A stretch of 64,000 bases of DNA, from the NCBI GenBank assembly GCA_022072405.1, contig JAJVHX010000008.1, forward strand, positions 124,001-188,000. Reading direction: 5' to 3'. Both the position numbers and the translations under genes were made by a program. This stretch comes from Phycisphaerae bacterium. Its GTDB lineage: Bacteria > Planctomycetota > Phycisphaerae > UBA1845 > CAIVHJ01. The notes beneath the pieces are model-generated. The model was not told where the DNA came from, searched no databases, and was given only the letters and a program-made list of their open reading frames with translations. Positions 25,355 to 34,768 of the stretch are shown here, one piece after another; within the stretch, counting starts at the first letter, position 1, and the number at the start of each line of letters is the position of its first letter.

Positions 25355-26009
25355 TCTGATCAGTATCGGCACGCTCAGTCGCAATCGCTTCTGGAATGAA
25401 ACCGGTTCGCGGCGCGCGAGCCACGCCACCACCACATTGTTGCGCGATGGTTCGATGGCGGTGCTGGTGGACCCCTCGCTGCCGGCGGAAATATTGCGGT
25501 CGCGTCTGGATGAACGTACCGGCCTGACGCCGGAACGGGTCAACCAGGTTTTTTTAACCTGCTTTCGCCCGATTCATCGCCGGGGGCTGGAGTTGTTTCG
25601 CCACGCCACCTGGCTGATGCACGCCGACGAACTGGGAGCGGTGCGACATTATCTCGAAGGCGTGCAGCGCAGCAGTGAATTAAAGGACGAGCCGGTCGAT
25701 CCGCTGGTGCGAGCGGAGCTGTCTTTGCTGTCCCGCATCGAGCCGGCTCCGGATGAACTGACCGAGTCGATCCATCTTTTCCCTTGTGCGGGGACCACAC
25801 CCGGAGCGGCGGCGTTATTGGCCTTGCAGCCGGATCGAACCATCGCGGTGGCGGGTGATGCGGTCATCAGCCGCGATTATTACGAGCGTCGCCAGGTCTT
25901 CGAGCAGCACAGCGATGTACAGGCGGCGGTGCAGGCGCTGGTGGAGCTGATCGAGATCGCCGACTGGATCATCCCCGGCCATGACGACTGGATTTTCAAT
26001 GAGCGGTGA
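25338..26009 (+). CDS. Degenerate metallo-beta-lactamase-fold protein
   Basis: A 223-residue protein with the strands and order of the metallo-beta-lactamase fold (TTTLLRDGSMAVLVDPSLP; IHLFPCAGTTPGAAALLAL; TIAVAGDAVISRDYYE; ADWIIPGHDDWIF). The metal motif HxHxDH, expected after the second strand, is replaced by LTCFRPIHRRG, so only one of its His/Asp residues remains; GD in VAGDAVI and GH in IIPGHDD are kept. It is therefore probably inactive as a hydrolase or binds a single metal. The start overlaps rodA by 17 bp, implying translational coupling. Members of this kind often precede DUF151 genes in this phylum, but I cannot verify that here. Confidence 0.75.
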   Translation: MSVSVDLISIGTLSRNRFWNETGSRRASHATTTLLRDGSMAVLVDPSLPAEILRSRLDERTGLTPERVNQVFLTCFRPIHRRGLELFRHATWLMHADELGAVRHYLEGVQRSSELKDEPVDPLVRAELSLLSRIEPAPDELTESIHLFPCAGTTPGAAALLALQPDRTIAVAGDAVISRDYYERRQVFEQHSDVQAAVQALVELIEIADWIIPGHDDWIFNER

Positions 26010-26136
26010 TTTTCTGCCGATGCGGTGCAGATGACCTGTTCGATAACTACTTCCTCGGCAGTACAAGTTGGGTCCCTGCCGCCATCGGGCTATAATTGGC
26101 TGAGGATGGAGAGCAGCAGAATCTGGGAGATGGCTT

Positions 26137-26529
26137 ATGGATGTGCGCATGGATCTGACCCGGATTATTATCCGGGAGAATGACGATCAGCAGATCATTT
26201 ATCTGCGGGAACGTGACGGAGAGCGGCAGTTCCCCATCGTGATCGGCTACTATGAAGCCCTGGCCATCAACCGGCGGGTAAAGGGTGTGGTGTCGGCCCG
26301 GCCGATGACCCATGATCTGCTGGCGGAAGTGATCGTGGCGATGAGCGGCGAGCTGGAGCGGGTAGTGATCCACGATCTGCAGGATCACACGTTTTATGCC
26401 AAGCTGGTTATTCGCAGCAACGGTCAACTGGTTGAAGTGGACGCTCGTCCCTCCGACGCCATCGCCGTGGGCGTCGCCAGCGAGACACCGTTATATGTCG
26501 CGGAACAGGTCCTGCAGAAAGTCTGCTGA
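26137..26529 (+). CDS. Bifunctional nuclease family protein (DUF151)
   Basis: A 130-residue protein of the DUF151 family, whose plant and bacterial members show nuclease activity. Typical segments are REFPIVIGYYEA-like ERQFPIVIGYYEALAINR, RPMTHDLLAEVI, VVIHDLQDHTFYAKLVI and EVDARPSDAIAVGV. ATG at 26137 has a GGGAG upstream. It lies 127 bp after the metallo-beta-lactamase-like gene and 20 bp before the next gene, all on the plus strand. Confidence 0.88.
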   Translation: MDVRMDLTRIIIRENDDQQIIYLRERDGERQFPIVIGYYEALAINRRVKGVVSARPMTHDLLAEVIVAMSGELERVVIHDLQDHTFYAKLVIRSNGQLVEVDARPSDAIAVGVASETPLYVAEQVLQKVC

Positions 26530-26549
26530 GGTTAAACAGGAAAGCAGTC

Positions 26550-28088
26550 ATGATGATAAAAGCGCGTAGATGTGATTTTGGGTGGTTGATGGTTGGTTTG
26601 CTGATGGTGGGGCCGGTCTGGGCGGCTGATCCGGTTGATCAGGAGCAGCGCTATGTCCGGGCTGAAGAACAGCTTCGCGCCGGACCGCCCACAGCAACCG
26701 CATGGATGGACCTGTTGGATTCGTTATATCGGCTGGATCGCCCGGTGCAGGCGCTGGCGGCTGCGCGTACCGCCCTGCAATGGACCGGAGTCACACCGGA
26801 GCTGAAGGGTTACATCGCCCGCGCCTTATTCCGATCCGGTTTACTGGATGATGCCGCCAGGCTCATCGATGAGATACCGAAGGATCAGCGAAAGAATCCA
26901 ACCACCGCTTTGGTCTGGGTCCGCCTGCTGCATGCCCAGGGCCAGACGGAAAACGCCCTCGCCTTAACTCGACAGCTGCTGATCGATCATCCGGATGACG
27001 CGGAACTACTCTATGAAGTGGCGTTGTTGAGCGGCCATCTGGGTCGCAACCACGAAGCCCGGCGGTATTATGAACAGGCTGGTGCTGCCGTGGCGCAGCT
27101 CAGCGGTTATCCTGCCGACCTGATCAGTGCCCGCTCTGCCGGAGGATCGGCCATTTTTCTGGCACTCGGCCAGGCCCAGTTCAATGCGATACTGCACACC
27201 GGCGAAGCGCCCCTCGTCAAGCATCCGCAGCTTAACCTGCCGGTGGTGCAGGTGCGGCTGAATCAGCAGGAGACGGTGACCATGCTGCTCGACCTGGGCG
27301 GTGGGGATCGGCTGAGCCTGGATGATGAACTGGCGAAAAAATGCGGCGTCAAACTGTTGTCCGATGCGCAGGTCAGTGACTTGTCGGGTGAAGGTTCACA
27401 GGTGCAGGTGGGGCTGGTTGGCGAAGTGCAACTGGCCGGTATCTCTCTCCAGCAGGTACCCGCGCTGGCATATAAATTTGATCAGCAGCAGTTACCCGGC
27501 ATCCAGGGTGTGGTCGGGCTGGGGATCTTCAACCGTGGGAGAGTGACCGTAGATTTTGAGCGGGCGGTTCTGCACCTCGAAATCAGCGCCGGCCGCGAGG
27601 ATGATCCGACCCGGCCGTCAGATGATTCGCCACTCCCCAGTGGATACGATCAGATGAAGGTGCGGTTTATTGATGGTTATCAGCTGCTGCTGCCGGTACA
27701 GGTACAGGACCAGCTGATCAATGCCCTGATCGACATGGGCACTCCGCTCAGCTGTTTTTCAACCCAGTTGCTGAGTGCGCTGAAAAAGCCGGAGGATATC
27801 GGTGATACGCTGCTGGGTGAAACACCTGCCAAGGTTTCCTCCTCGCTCAGCTTCAAATTGGGCCGGCGGGAGTTTACTTCTGATCCGGCGGTAGCGCTGC
27901 CCTTTATCGGTGGGCTGACCAGTTCGGAGATCGGTACGCAGATCGATCTGGTGCTGGGCTGGAACGCGCTGGCTCAGATGGCGGTGCTGGTCATCGATCA
28001 ACCCGCCGGCGAAGTGCTGATCAAGTGGCAACAGGATAAATCCCCACCCACCAGCGCCCCAGCTTCGGCGCCAACATCCCAACCCTGA
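26550..28088 (+). CDS. Exported protein with TPR region and two retropepsin-like domains
   Basis: A 512-residue protein. It starts with a signal peptide (LMVGLLMVGPVWAADP, cleavage after VWA) and continues with TPR-like helices (residues about 30-200). Then come two aspartic-protease-like domains. In the first the active-site loop reads MLLDLGGGD, followed by GVVGLGIFNRGRVTVDF; in the second ALIDMGTPL, followed by DLVLGWNALAQMAVLVID. The usual motif is D-T/S-G; here the Asp and Gly are kept but the middle residue is Leu or Met. The C-terminus is a short Pro/Ser/Ala tail. The TPR arm may bring a substrate or partner to the barrel. It is the last gene of the plus-strand run. Confidence 0.8.
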   Translation: MMIKARRCDFGWLMVGLLMVGPVWAADPVDQEQRYVRAEEQLRAGPPTATAWMDLLDSLYRLDRPVQALAAARTALQWTGVTPELKGYIARALFRSGLLDDAARLIDEIPKDQRKNPTTALVWVRLLHAQGQTENALALTRQLLIDHPDDAELLYEVALLSGHLGRNHEARRYYEQAGAAVAQLSGYPADLISARSAGGSAIFLALGQAQFNAILHTGEAPLVKHPQLNLPVVQVRLNQQETVTMLLDLGGGDRLSLDDELAKKCGVKLLSDAQVSDLSGEGSQVQVGLVGEVQLAGISLQQVPALAYKFDQQQLPGIQGVVGLGIFNRGRVTVDFERAVLHLEISAGREDDPTRPSDDSPLPSGYDQMKVRFIDGYQLLLPVQVQDQLINALIDMGTPLSCFSTQLLSALKKPEDIGDTLLGETPAKVSSSLSFKLGRREFTSDPAVALPFIGGLTSSEIGTQIDLVLGWNALAQMAVLVIDQPAGEVLIKWQQDKSPPTSAPASAPTSQP

Positions 28089-28126
28089 CCCATGCAGCGT
28101 AAATCAACCCGCAATGCCGCGAACTT

Positions 28127-28150
28127 CACTCTGCGCGGAGTGCACTTTTT
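28127..28150 (+). terminator. Probable terminator
   Basis: CACTC-TGCGCG-GAGTG then CAC and TTTTT, 38 bases after the retropepsin-like gene and between convergent genes. Stem is short, so moderate support. Confidence 0.45.
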
Positions 28151-28183
28151 ATTACCTGGTTTCAGCGGGTGAGCAGAGAATTT

Positions 28184-29578
28184 TTAAGCGGTACCGGGGC
28201 TGAGCAGGCCATAGCGTTTCATTTTTTTATAGAGCGTGGTGCGGTTGATCTGGAGGGCTTCAGCAGTGGCTTGGCGATTCCACTGGTGGGCCTGCAGGGC
28301 GGCGGAGATGATCTGTTTCTCCGGTTCGCGCAACGCGTCTTCCAGCGATTGATGTTGATATTCGGCAGTGGTCGGGGCGGCGCTGATCAACTGGATCAGG
28401 TGCGGGGGCAGGTCATAGAGGCGGATCAGCCGGTCCTTGGCGAAGACCATAGCCCGTTCGATCACGTTTTCCAGTTCGCGGATATTTCCCGGCCAGTGAT
28501 AACTCTGCAGGGCCTGCAGGGCCTGATCGTCCAGCCCGGTGATTTCTTTGCACAGTTCCTGACGATGACGCTCGATGAAATGGCGGGCCAGCAGCGGAAT
28601 GTCGCCCAGACGCTCCGCCAGTCGCGGCAGAACGATATTCATCACGTTGATGCGATAGAACAGGTCCTGGCGAAAGCGACCGGCCGCCACCTCCTGCGGC
28701 AAATCGACATTGGTGGCCAGGATCACCCGGACATCGACGGTGCGGGTGGTGTTGCTGCCGACCGGCTCAAACTGCCGTTCCTGCAGCGCGCGCAGCAGTT
28801 TGAGTTGCAAGGCCGGGCTGGCGGCGGCGATCTCATCGAGGAAGAGGGTCCCGCCGTCGGCGGCCTGAAATTTTCCTTCCTTATTGCTGATGGCGCCGGT
28901 GAAACTGCCCTGCACGTGGCCGAAGAGTTCGCTTTCCAGCAGTGTTTCCGGCAGCGCCCCGCAACTCACTTCAATGAACGGCCGGTCGCGTCGGGAACTG
29001 TGGCGATGAATGGCCCGGGCCAGCAGGCTTTTGCCCGTGCCGCTGTCACCGGTAATCAGCACGGTGATGCGGGCGTCGGCGATGGTGTCGATCAGGTCGA
29101 AGATTTTAGCCATCCGGTAATCCTGGCCGACGATCTGCTCAAAGCGCGACTGCTGCTGCAATTGTTCACGCAGTTCGAGGTTCTCAGTTACCAGGGCTTG
29201 TTGTTGAAGGGCGCGCTGAACAATCAGCCGGAGTTCTTCCGGAACGATCGGCTGGGTGAGGTAATCGAACGCACCCTGTCTAATCGCTTCAACGGCGCTG
29301 TCGATGGTGCCGAACGCGGTATAGATGATGACGGCTAATTGCGGGTGTTGTTCGCGCAGCAGGCGCAATAATTCAAAGCCTTCCCAGCCAGGCTGATCCA
29401 TACTGGCGATAACCAGGTGATATGGGTTCTGGGCGAGCATTCGGCCAACCTGGCGACTGTCAGCGATTACATTCACCAGGTATGCATCCGGCTCCAGCAT
29501 GCGCTGCAGTGTGGCAGCGGTTCCGGGGTTCTGCTCAATCAAAAGGATTCGAGTTGAGGGTGGAGTTGACAGGGTCAT
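28184..29578 (-). CDS. Sigma-54 activator with degenerate receiver domain
   Basis: NtrC-type transcription activator, 464 residues: receiver-like domain (about 9-125), AAA+ domain (about 150-385) and Fis-type HTH (about 415-460). The AAA+ part has Walker A GDSGTGKS, the sigma-54 contact loop as GSFTGA (usual GAFTGA), Walker B GGTLFLDEIA and the arginine finger region LPRLAERLGDIPLLARHFIE. The HTH NRQATAEALQINRTTLYKKM is intact. The receiver has lost its phosphorylation chemistry: E15-Q16 where two acids are usual, S59 where the acceptor Asp is expected (LVIASMDQPGWEG), and Q109 in place of the conserved Lys (YLTQP); T87 is kept. It may therefore respond to something other than phosphotransfer. 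No histidine kinase is next to it. Confidence 0.9.
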   Translation of the reverse strand: MTLSTPPSTRILLIEQNPGTAATLQRMLEPDAYLVNVIADSRQVGRMLAQNPYHLVIASMDQPGWEGFELLRLLREQHPQLAVIIYTAFGTIDSAVEAIRQGAFDYLTQPIVPEELRLIVQRALQQQALVTENLELREQLQQQSRFEQIVGQDYRMAKIFDLIDTIADARITVLITGDSGTGKSLLARAIHRHSSRRDRPFIEVSCGALPETLLESELFGHVQGSFTGAISNKEGKFQAADGGTLFLDEIAAASPALQLKLLRALQERQFEPVGSNTTRTVDVRVILATNVDLPQEVAAGRFRQDLFYRINVMNIVLPRLAERLGDIPLLARHFIERHRQELCKEITGLDDQALQALQSYHWPGNIRELENVIERAMVFAKDRLIRLYDLPPHLIQLISAAPTTAEYQHQSLEDALREPEKQIISAALQAHQWNRQATAEALQINRTTLYKKMKRYGLLSPGTA

Positions 29579-29913
29579 GGTGCAACAGTCCGTGGTTTAC
29601 AGGCAACGTTCTGTTGATTATTTCGAACATTCCCAGCCGGAAATCCAGCACATATCCCGCTATTCTCCCAGCTGCTTGATTTTTAGCCCGATATCCGAAG
29701 ATTTTATGGGACAGGCAGCTCTACTGACGTTTACTTTGCTAATACCTGAGACTATGCGTACTTAGGCGAGCCGTGGGATCGAGCCTGATGAGATAATGGA
29801 TTGCGTCCGTTAGCCAGCCCAACTATATTGGTAGTTTGGACTGAGGGTAAATACCATTCCCCCAGTCAGCACGCACACCTATTATCACCCACGTTTGGTA
29901 GGAGTTCGGGGTT
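29579..29913. other. Divergent intergenic region
   Basis: Separates the minus-strand regulator gene from ald. Apart from the promoter-like pair listed separately I see no repeat, small gene or clear -24/-12 sigma-54 promoter. Confidence 0.5.
29801..29829 (+). promoter_or_regulatory. Promoter-like sequence upstream of ald
   Basis: TTGCGT (29801-29806), a 17-base spacer and TATATT (29824-29829) resemble a sigma-70 type promoter, 84 bases before the ald start. Confidence 0.35.
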
Positions 29914-31020
29914 ATGTTGATCGGCGTACCACGAGAGATCAAAGTGCATGAATATCGTGTCGGCCTCGTGCCGGCGGGGGTTGAAGAACTGGTCCGCAGC
30001 AGCCATCAGGTGATCATCGAAACTCACGCCGGTGATGGCTCGGGTTTCAGTGATGAGGATTATATCCAGGTCGGCGCGAAAATTGTCCCCAGCGCGTCGG
30101 AGGTATATGGCCAGGCGGAGATGATCATTAAGGTCAAGGAACCGCTCAAGACCGAGATACAACTGCTCCGCGCCGGGCAGGTGGTCTTTACTTACTTTCA
30201 TTTCGCGGCCGATCGCCAGTTGACCGAAGGGGTGCGCGATTCGAAATGTGTCGCGGTTGCCTATGAGACGATCACGGATCGGCTGGGCCGTTTGCCGCTG
30301 CTGACGCCGATGAGCGAAGTGGCCGGCAAAATGAGCATCCAGGAAGGGGCCAAATATCTCGAGAAACCAATGATGGGTCGCGGCATCCTGCTGGGAGGCG
30401 TGCCCGGTGTCGCTCCGGCTGAGGTGTTGATCCTGGGCGGCGGCGTGGTGGGCACGGCAGCGGCCAAGGTGGCTGCCGGGCTGGGCGCTCATGTGGTGAT
30501 CATGGATGTCAGCCTCGACCGGTTGCGTTATCTGGATGACGTGATGCCCGACAATGTCGATACCGTCTATAGCAGTGCTTACAACATCCGGCGCTATCTG
30601 CAGACCGCCGACCTGGTGGTGGGGGCCGTGCTGCTCCCGGGAGCCAAAGCACCGGCGCTGGTCAAGCGGGAATACCTGCGACTGATGAAGCATGGCGCGG
30701 TGATTGTGGATGTGGCCGTGGACCAGGGCGGCTGTTGTGAGACGACCCGGCCGACCACCCATTCCGAACCGACCTATATCGTAGACGATGTGGTGCATTA
30801 TGCGGTGGCCAACATGCCCGGTGCGGTCGGCCGAACCTCGACCATCGCTTTGACCAATGCGACGTTGCCCTACGCTCTGAAACTCGCCAATCTGGGTTGG
30901 AAGAAAGCCGCCCAGGCTGATCCGGGCATCGCCGAAGGGATCAACATGCACGACGGCAAAGTGACCAATCGGCCGGTGGCGGAAACGTTCGGAATGAGCT
31001 ACCAGCCGCTGGCTTTCTAG
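29914..31020 (+). CDS. ald: Alanine dehydrogenase
   Basis: NAD-dependent oxidative deamination of L-alanine to pyruvate and ammonia, or the reverse. The 368-residue protein matches family features: MLIGVPREIKVHEYRVGL, the substrate-binding VFTYFHFAADRQLTEG with its conserved His, LTPMSEVAGKMSIQEGAKYL, the nucleotide-binding VLILGGGVVGTAAAKVAAGL, and NMPGAVGRTSTIALTNATLP. GGTAGGAG lies upstream of the ATG. It stands alone before the MacA-like gene; 30 bp separate them, so read-through is possible. Confidence 0.95.
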   Translation: MLIGVPREIKVHEYRVGLVPAGVEELVRSSHQVIIETHAGDGSGFSDEDYIQVGAKIVPSASEVYGQAEMIIKVKEPLKTEIQLLRAGQVVFTYFHFAADRQLTEGVRDSKCVAVAYETITDRLGRLPLLTPMSEVAGKMSIQEGAKYLEKPMMGRGILLGGVPGVAPAEVLILGGGVVGTAAAKVAAGLGAHVVIMDVSLDRLRYLDDVMPDNVDTVYSSAYNIRRYLQTADLVVGAVLLPGAKAPALVKREYLRLMKHGAVIVDVAVDQGGCCETTRPTTHSEPTYIVDDVVHYAVANMPGAVGRTSTIALTNATLPYALKLANLGWKKAAQADPGIAEGINMHDGKVTNRPVAETFGMSYQPLAF

Positions 31021-31050
31021 GAACTCTGGTGAGGTCGTAGAACTCCACCT

Positions 31051-32550
31051 ATGAAAAAAATCTTATTCATACTGATGGCTGTGGTGATTGTCGTGTTGCT
31101 GTGGCTGTTGTTGCGCAGCAAAGGGCGCCTGTCGATGGGCATGCTGGAAGGGGAGGTGGCGACGCTGAAGCGCGGCCACCTGACCGTGCCGATCGAAGCC
31201 AGCGGCACGGTCGAACCGAAGGATCGCGTTGATATCAAGTCCGAAGCCGGCGGCACCGTGATCGAGACGCCCATCGAAGTCGGGCAGCTGGTGACCATGA
31301 ATGATCTGCTGGTCATGCTGGATCCGGAAGATGAACAGCGTCTGGTGGACATCGCCCGGAAAGTGCTGGACCAGAGCAAAATTAATAAGGACAAGGCAGA
31401 GAATTTACTGGCCCAGAGAGAGAAGACGTCATTGCCGCTGGCCCAATCCCGGTTGAAGCAGATTTCCGCGGAATTGAAGTATGCGGAATGGTTATACCTG
31501 CGTGAAAAAGAATTTGCGGAGCAGAACAAGGATTCCTCGGTCGATCAGTTGCTGCAGTTGGAGACTCGATATAATTCCCTGGTGGCTCAAGCGGAGCAGG
31601 CCAGTTCTGATGTGACCGGTGCCCAATTGAATATTGAACTGGCCCGGAAGGATGTGGAGCAGGCGGATTTGGCGGTAAAAAAAGCCCAGGATGATCTGCT
31701 GGATGCGGAAAAGCGGTTGAAGGAAACACGAATTCTGGCGCCATTCAATGGCATGCTGGTGCAGCTCTATCAGAAGAAGGGGGCGGTGATCGCCAGTGGT
31801 AGTTCGTCGTTTGGTGGTGGTACGCCGCTGGCCCGCATGGCCGATGTCAGCGAGTTGTACGTCAGTGCACAGGTGGATGAAGCGGAAATCGGCCGGGTGC
31901 GCGATATTGCTCCTCCCGCTGCTCGCCCGGGCTCAACCAGCATTGCAGGCATGAACCCTCAGCCCGCTGATACCGGGGCGGGTGATTCGCAACCCGCTGA
32001 TATTGAAAACACGGATGATTTTACCGACCTGACCGGCACGCCGGTGCGGGTGACGGTCGAGGCGTTTCCGAACGACGAATTTATCGGATTAATTGATCGC
32101 ATCGAACCTGAGCCGGATCGCACTGCCGGACAAGTGGTGATCAGCTATGTCGTGCGCATCCGCCTGCTGCCGGTGGAACAGGCGCGGGAGCTGGTCGCCC
32201 AATACAAGCATCTGCAGAAAAACGACAATGAAGAAGTCATGGAGCCTAGCGATATCAGAAAACTCTTTCTGGGCATGCAGGCCATTGTGGAGTTTCTGGC
32301 GGAATCACGCGACAACGTACTGCTGGTGCCCAACGAGGCGGTCCGGATCAAGAATGGACGCAAAGGGGTCTGCGTACCGGATCTGTCCAATGCGGAACCG
32401 GGCACCAAGCGGGCCCGTTTTCAAACCTTCCGCGGCGGGCTGGATAATGGCATGTATACCGAGGTGATCGAAGGCTTGCAGGAAAACGATACCGTCTATA
32501 TCAAGCTGCCCCGCAATCATGATTTCGATGAAGTGGAATGTCTGGAGTAG
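31051..32550 (+). CDS. MacA/HlyD-type periplasmic adaptor
   Basis: A 499-residue membrane-fusion protein anchored by one N-terminal helix (ILFILMAVVIVVLLWLLL). It has a first half of the lipoyl/barrel-sandwich domain (VPIEASGTVEPKDRVDIKSE), a long coiled-coil hairpin (residues about 100-225, with ARKDVEQADLAVKKAQDDL), the returning half TRILAPFNGMLVQLYQKKGA, and a beta-barrel. A glycine/proline-rich insert sits near residues 290-320. It would bridge the ABC transporter encoded next to an outer membrane channel. The gene forms an operon-like trio with the ATPase and permease that follow. Confidence 0.88.
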   Translation: MKKILFILMAVVIVVLLWLLLRSKGRLSMGMLEGEVATLKRGHLTVPIEASGTVEPKDRVDIKSEAGGTVIETPIEVGQLVTMNDLLVMLDPEDEQRLVDIARKVLDQSKINKDKAENLLAQREKTSLPLAQSRLKQISAELKYAEWLYLREKEFAEQNKDSSVDQLLQLETRYNSLVAQAEQASSDVTGAQLNIELARKDVEQADLAVKKAQDDLLDAEKRLKETRILAPFNGMLVQLYQKKGAVIASGSSSFGGGTPLARMADVSELYVSAQVDEAEIGRVRDIAPPAARPGSTSIAGMNPQPADTGAGDSQPADIENTDDFTDLTGTPVRVTVEAFPNDEFIGLIDRIEPEPDRTAGQVVISYVVRIRLLPVEQARELVAQYKHLQKNDNEEVMEPSDIRKLFLGMQAIVEFLAESRDNVLLVPNEAVRIKNGRKGVCVPDLSNAEPGTKRARFQTFRGGLDNGMYTEVIEGLQENDTVYIKLPRNHDFDEVECLE

Positions 32551-32629
32551 GGTGCTGGCATAGGGGTGATGGTTACGGGCAAGCGATTCTGAGACGGCAA
32601 GCTGCTGGGCTGATCGTTGAGAGCAATTT

Positions 32630-33388
32630 ATGATCGAACTGCGCCAGATCACGAAACATTATCCGATGGGGGGCGTTACGGTGCGGGCCCTCGACGGTGT
32701 TGATCTGGATATCAGGTCTGGTGAATTTTTAGCCATCACCGGCGCCAGCGGCAGCGGCAAGAGCACCATGATGCACCTGCTGGGCTGTCTGGATCGGCCG
32801 ACCAGCGGCAGCTATCGGCTGAAAGGGCAATTGATCAGCAACTATAGTCATAAGCAGCTCGCCCGGCTGCGCAACCGTGAAATCGGTTTTGTCTTTCAGA
32901 CTTTCAACCTGATCCAGCGAACCAGCGCGCTGGATAACGTTTCCGTACCGTTGATCTACGCCCGGGCCGACGATATTCGCCATCCGGCCATGGCGGCGCT
33001 GGAGCGCGTCGGTTTGGGGGCACGTGCTCATCATCGACCCAGTGAGTTGTCCGGCGGAGAACGGCAGCGAGTCGCCATCGCCCGGGCCATCGTCACCAAT
33101 CCTTCGATCGTGCTGGCGGATGAACCTACCGGCAACCTCGACACCCGCACCGGCGAGCAGATCATGCAGATTTTTCATGAGCTGCATCGCAGCGGGGTGA
33201 CCATCATTCTGGTGACGCACGAAATGGATATCGCCGCCCAGGCCCAGCGGATCATCAAAATGCGCGACGGCCGTATTCTTGAAGATACCCAGGTGGATGA
33301 CGAGTTGCGCAGCGAAATCCTGGAACGCAATCTGCGCGTACATGCCGCAGCCACCGCTGACGAGGTCCATACCGGAACGACCGGATAA
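32630..33388 (+). CDS. ABC transporter ATP-binding protein (MacB/LolD type)
   Basis: A 252-residue ATPase of the LolD/MacB branch. Walker [13 protein letters not shown]-loop [11 protein letters not shown], signature [15 protein letters not shown], Walker [17 protein letters not shown] and the H-loop ILVTHEMD are all intact. It partners the FtsX-type permease 154 bp downstream and the adaptor 80 bp upstream, forming a MacAB-like efflux or lipoprotein/peptide export system. Confidence 0.92.
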   Translation: MIELRQITKHYPMGGVTVRALDGVDLDIRSGEFLAITGASGSGKSTMMHLLGCLDRPTSGSYRLKGQLISNYSHKQLARLRNREIGFVFQTFNLIQRTSALDNVSVPLIYARADDIRHPAMAALERVGLGARAHHRPSELSGGERQRVAIARAIVTNPSIVLADEPTGNLDTRTGEQIMQIFHELHRSGVTIILVTHEMDIAAQAQRIIKMRDGRILEDTQVDDELRSEILERNLRVHAAATADEVHTGTTG

Positions 33389-33541
33389 GGGATTCACCCT
33401 GGAGACGCTGAGGCACTGGGCAGGGAGCTGGTTCTGAAATCCACGCACAGTTAAATCAATTGGGGCATATTGGGCTTTGATCAGGTTAAATCTGCTCCGG
33501 GACTCCGTATTTTCGTGGTGACTTTTTTAAACAGGTAGCGC

Positions 33542-34768
33542 ATGTTTTTTGTTCGGCTGATACTGATGGCCTTTCGCAGTCTGCGGGCCAACCTGCTGCG
33601 CAGTCTGCTGGCTACGCTGGGAGTGATCATCGGCGTGGCGGCAGTCATTGGCGCGACGGCCATTCTGCAGGGATTTCAGAAGGAAATCCGCGACGATTTT
33701 GATGCTTTGGGTGCCAATGTCATGACCATCTACCCGACGGTGGCCCGTCAGGGCGGGCGGCCGATCGGCACCTTCCGTTCGCTCAAGGAAAGTGACGTGC
33801 AGGCCATCCGCAACGAGACCGCACATCTGCAAGCCATCGCCCCGCTGATTCAGCAGACTGGTCAGGCCAAATACTTCAGTCGCAACGACCAGGTGCAGAT
33901 CGTGGGCACCAATCATGAATTTGCCCGCATGTACACCATCAATACGGTGGAAGGACGTTTTCTGAATTTTTCGGATGTTTCCGGCCGGGACAAGGTCTGC
34001 GTGCTGGGTTACAAGGTGGCCCGTGAATTATTCGGTGACAGCCCGGCGGTCGGCAAAGCCATCAAGCTCGGTATTACGCGCACCACCGGTTTCCGCGTCA
34101 TCGGTGTGCTGGAGAAAAAAGGGCAGAAGGGCGGATTCGGCGACATGGATGAGCTGGTGATCGTACCCATCACCGCCGCCCAGACGACCCTGTTTGGCAT
34201 GCGCTATATCGGAGCCATCACCGTGCAGGCGGAAGATCAGGCCAGCATGGAACTGCTCACCGAGGACATCAAGCGGACACTCCGGCGGCTGCATAAAATC
34301 CGGGCCGGTGATGAAGATGATTTCCGCATCATCAACCCCGAGGAAATCCGCAACCAGATCCAGGATTTCATGCGCATGTGGGCAATGGTGTTTTATACCA
34401 TTTCGGGGATCAGCCTGGTGGTGGGCGGCATCGGCATCATGAATATCATGCTGGTCAGCGTGACCGAGCGCACCCGGGAAATCGGCGTGCGCATCGCCGT
34501 GGGAGCGCGCGGCGGAGATATTCTGCGCCAATTCCTGATCGAATCGAGCAGCATCAGTTTTGCCGGCGGGACGCTGGGTGTGCTGCTGGGTTCGGCACTC
34601 GCGGATATGATCACGCAACTGTCCAACAAGCTGATCACCACGGTCGTGCCGCTCAGCGCGGTGGTCTGGGCGTTGATCATGGCCACCGTGGTGGGCATTG
34701 TTTCCGGCATCTATCCCGCATTCAAAGCCGCCCGCCTCGACCCCGTCGAGGCACTACGCTACGAATAA
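33542..34768 (+). CDS. MacB/FtsX-type ABC permease
   Basis: A 408-residue permease: one N-terminal helix (MAFRSLRANLLRSLLATLGVIIGVAAVIG), a large periplasmic MacB domain and three C-terminal helices with the family sequence GGIGIMNIMLVSVTERTREI, GVRIAVGARGGDIL and FKAARLDPVEALRYE. Unlike MacB proper it has no fused ATPase, so it pairs with the separate ATPase just upstream. Substrate unknown (macrolide, lipoprotein or peptide are all possible for this family). Its last 15 bases overlap the convergent permease gene. Confidence 0.9.
   Translation: MFFVRLILMAFRSLRANLLRSLLATLGVIIGVAAVIGATAILQGFQKEIRDDFDALGANVMTIYPTVARQGGRPIGTFRSLKESDVQAIRNETAHLQAIAPLIQQTGQAKYFSRNDQVQIVGTNHEFARMYTINTVEGRFLNFSDVSGRDKVCVLGYKVARELFGDSPAVGKAIKLGITRTTGFRVIGVLEKKGQKGGFGDMDELVIVPITAAQTTLFGMRYIGAITVQAEDQASMELLTEDIKRTLRRLHKIRAGDEDDFRIINPEEIRNQIQDFMRMWAMVFYTISGISLVVGGIGIMNIMLVSVTERTREIGVRIAVGARGGDILRQFLIESSSISFAGGTLGVLLGSALADMITQLSNKLITTVVPLSAVVWALIMATVVGIVSGIYPAFKAARLDPVEALRYE

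Noticed and set aside
28169-29338. Plus-strand reading frame of 389 codons
   Set aside because: Antisense to the NtrC-type regulator, whose AAA+ motifs are unmistakable.
29579-29913. Sigma-54 promoter next to the NtrC-type regulator
   Set aside because: No GG...GC pair with -24/-12 spacing was found by eye in the region.
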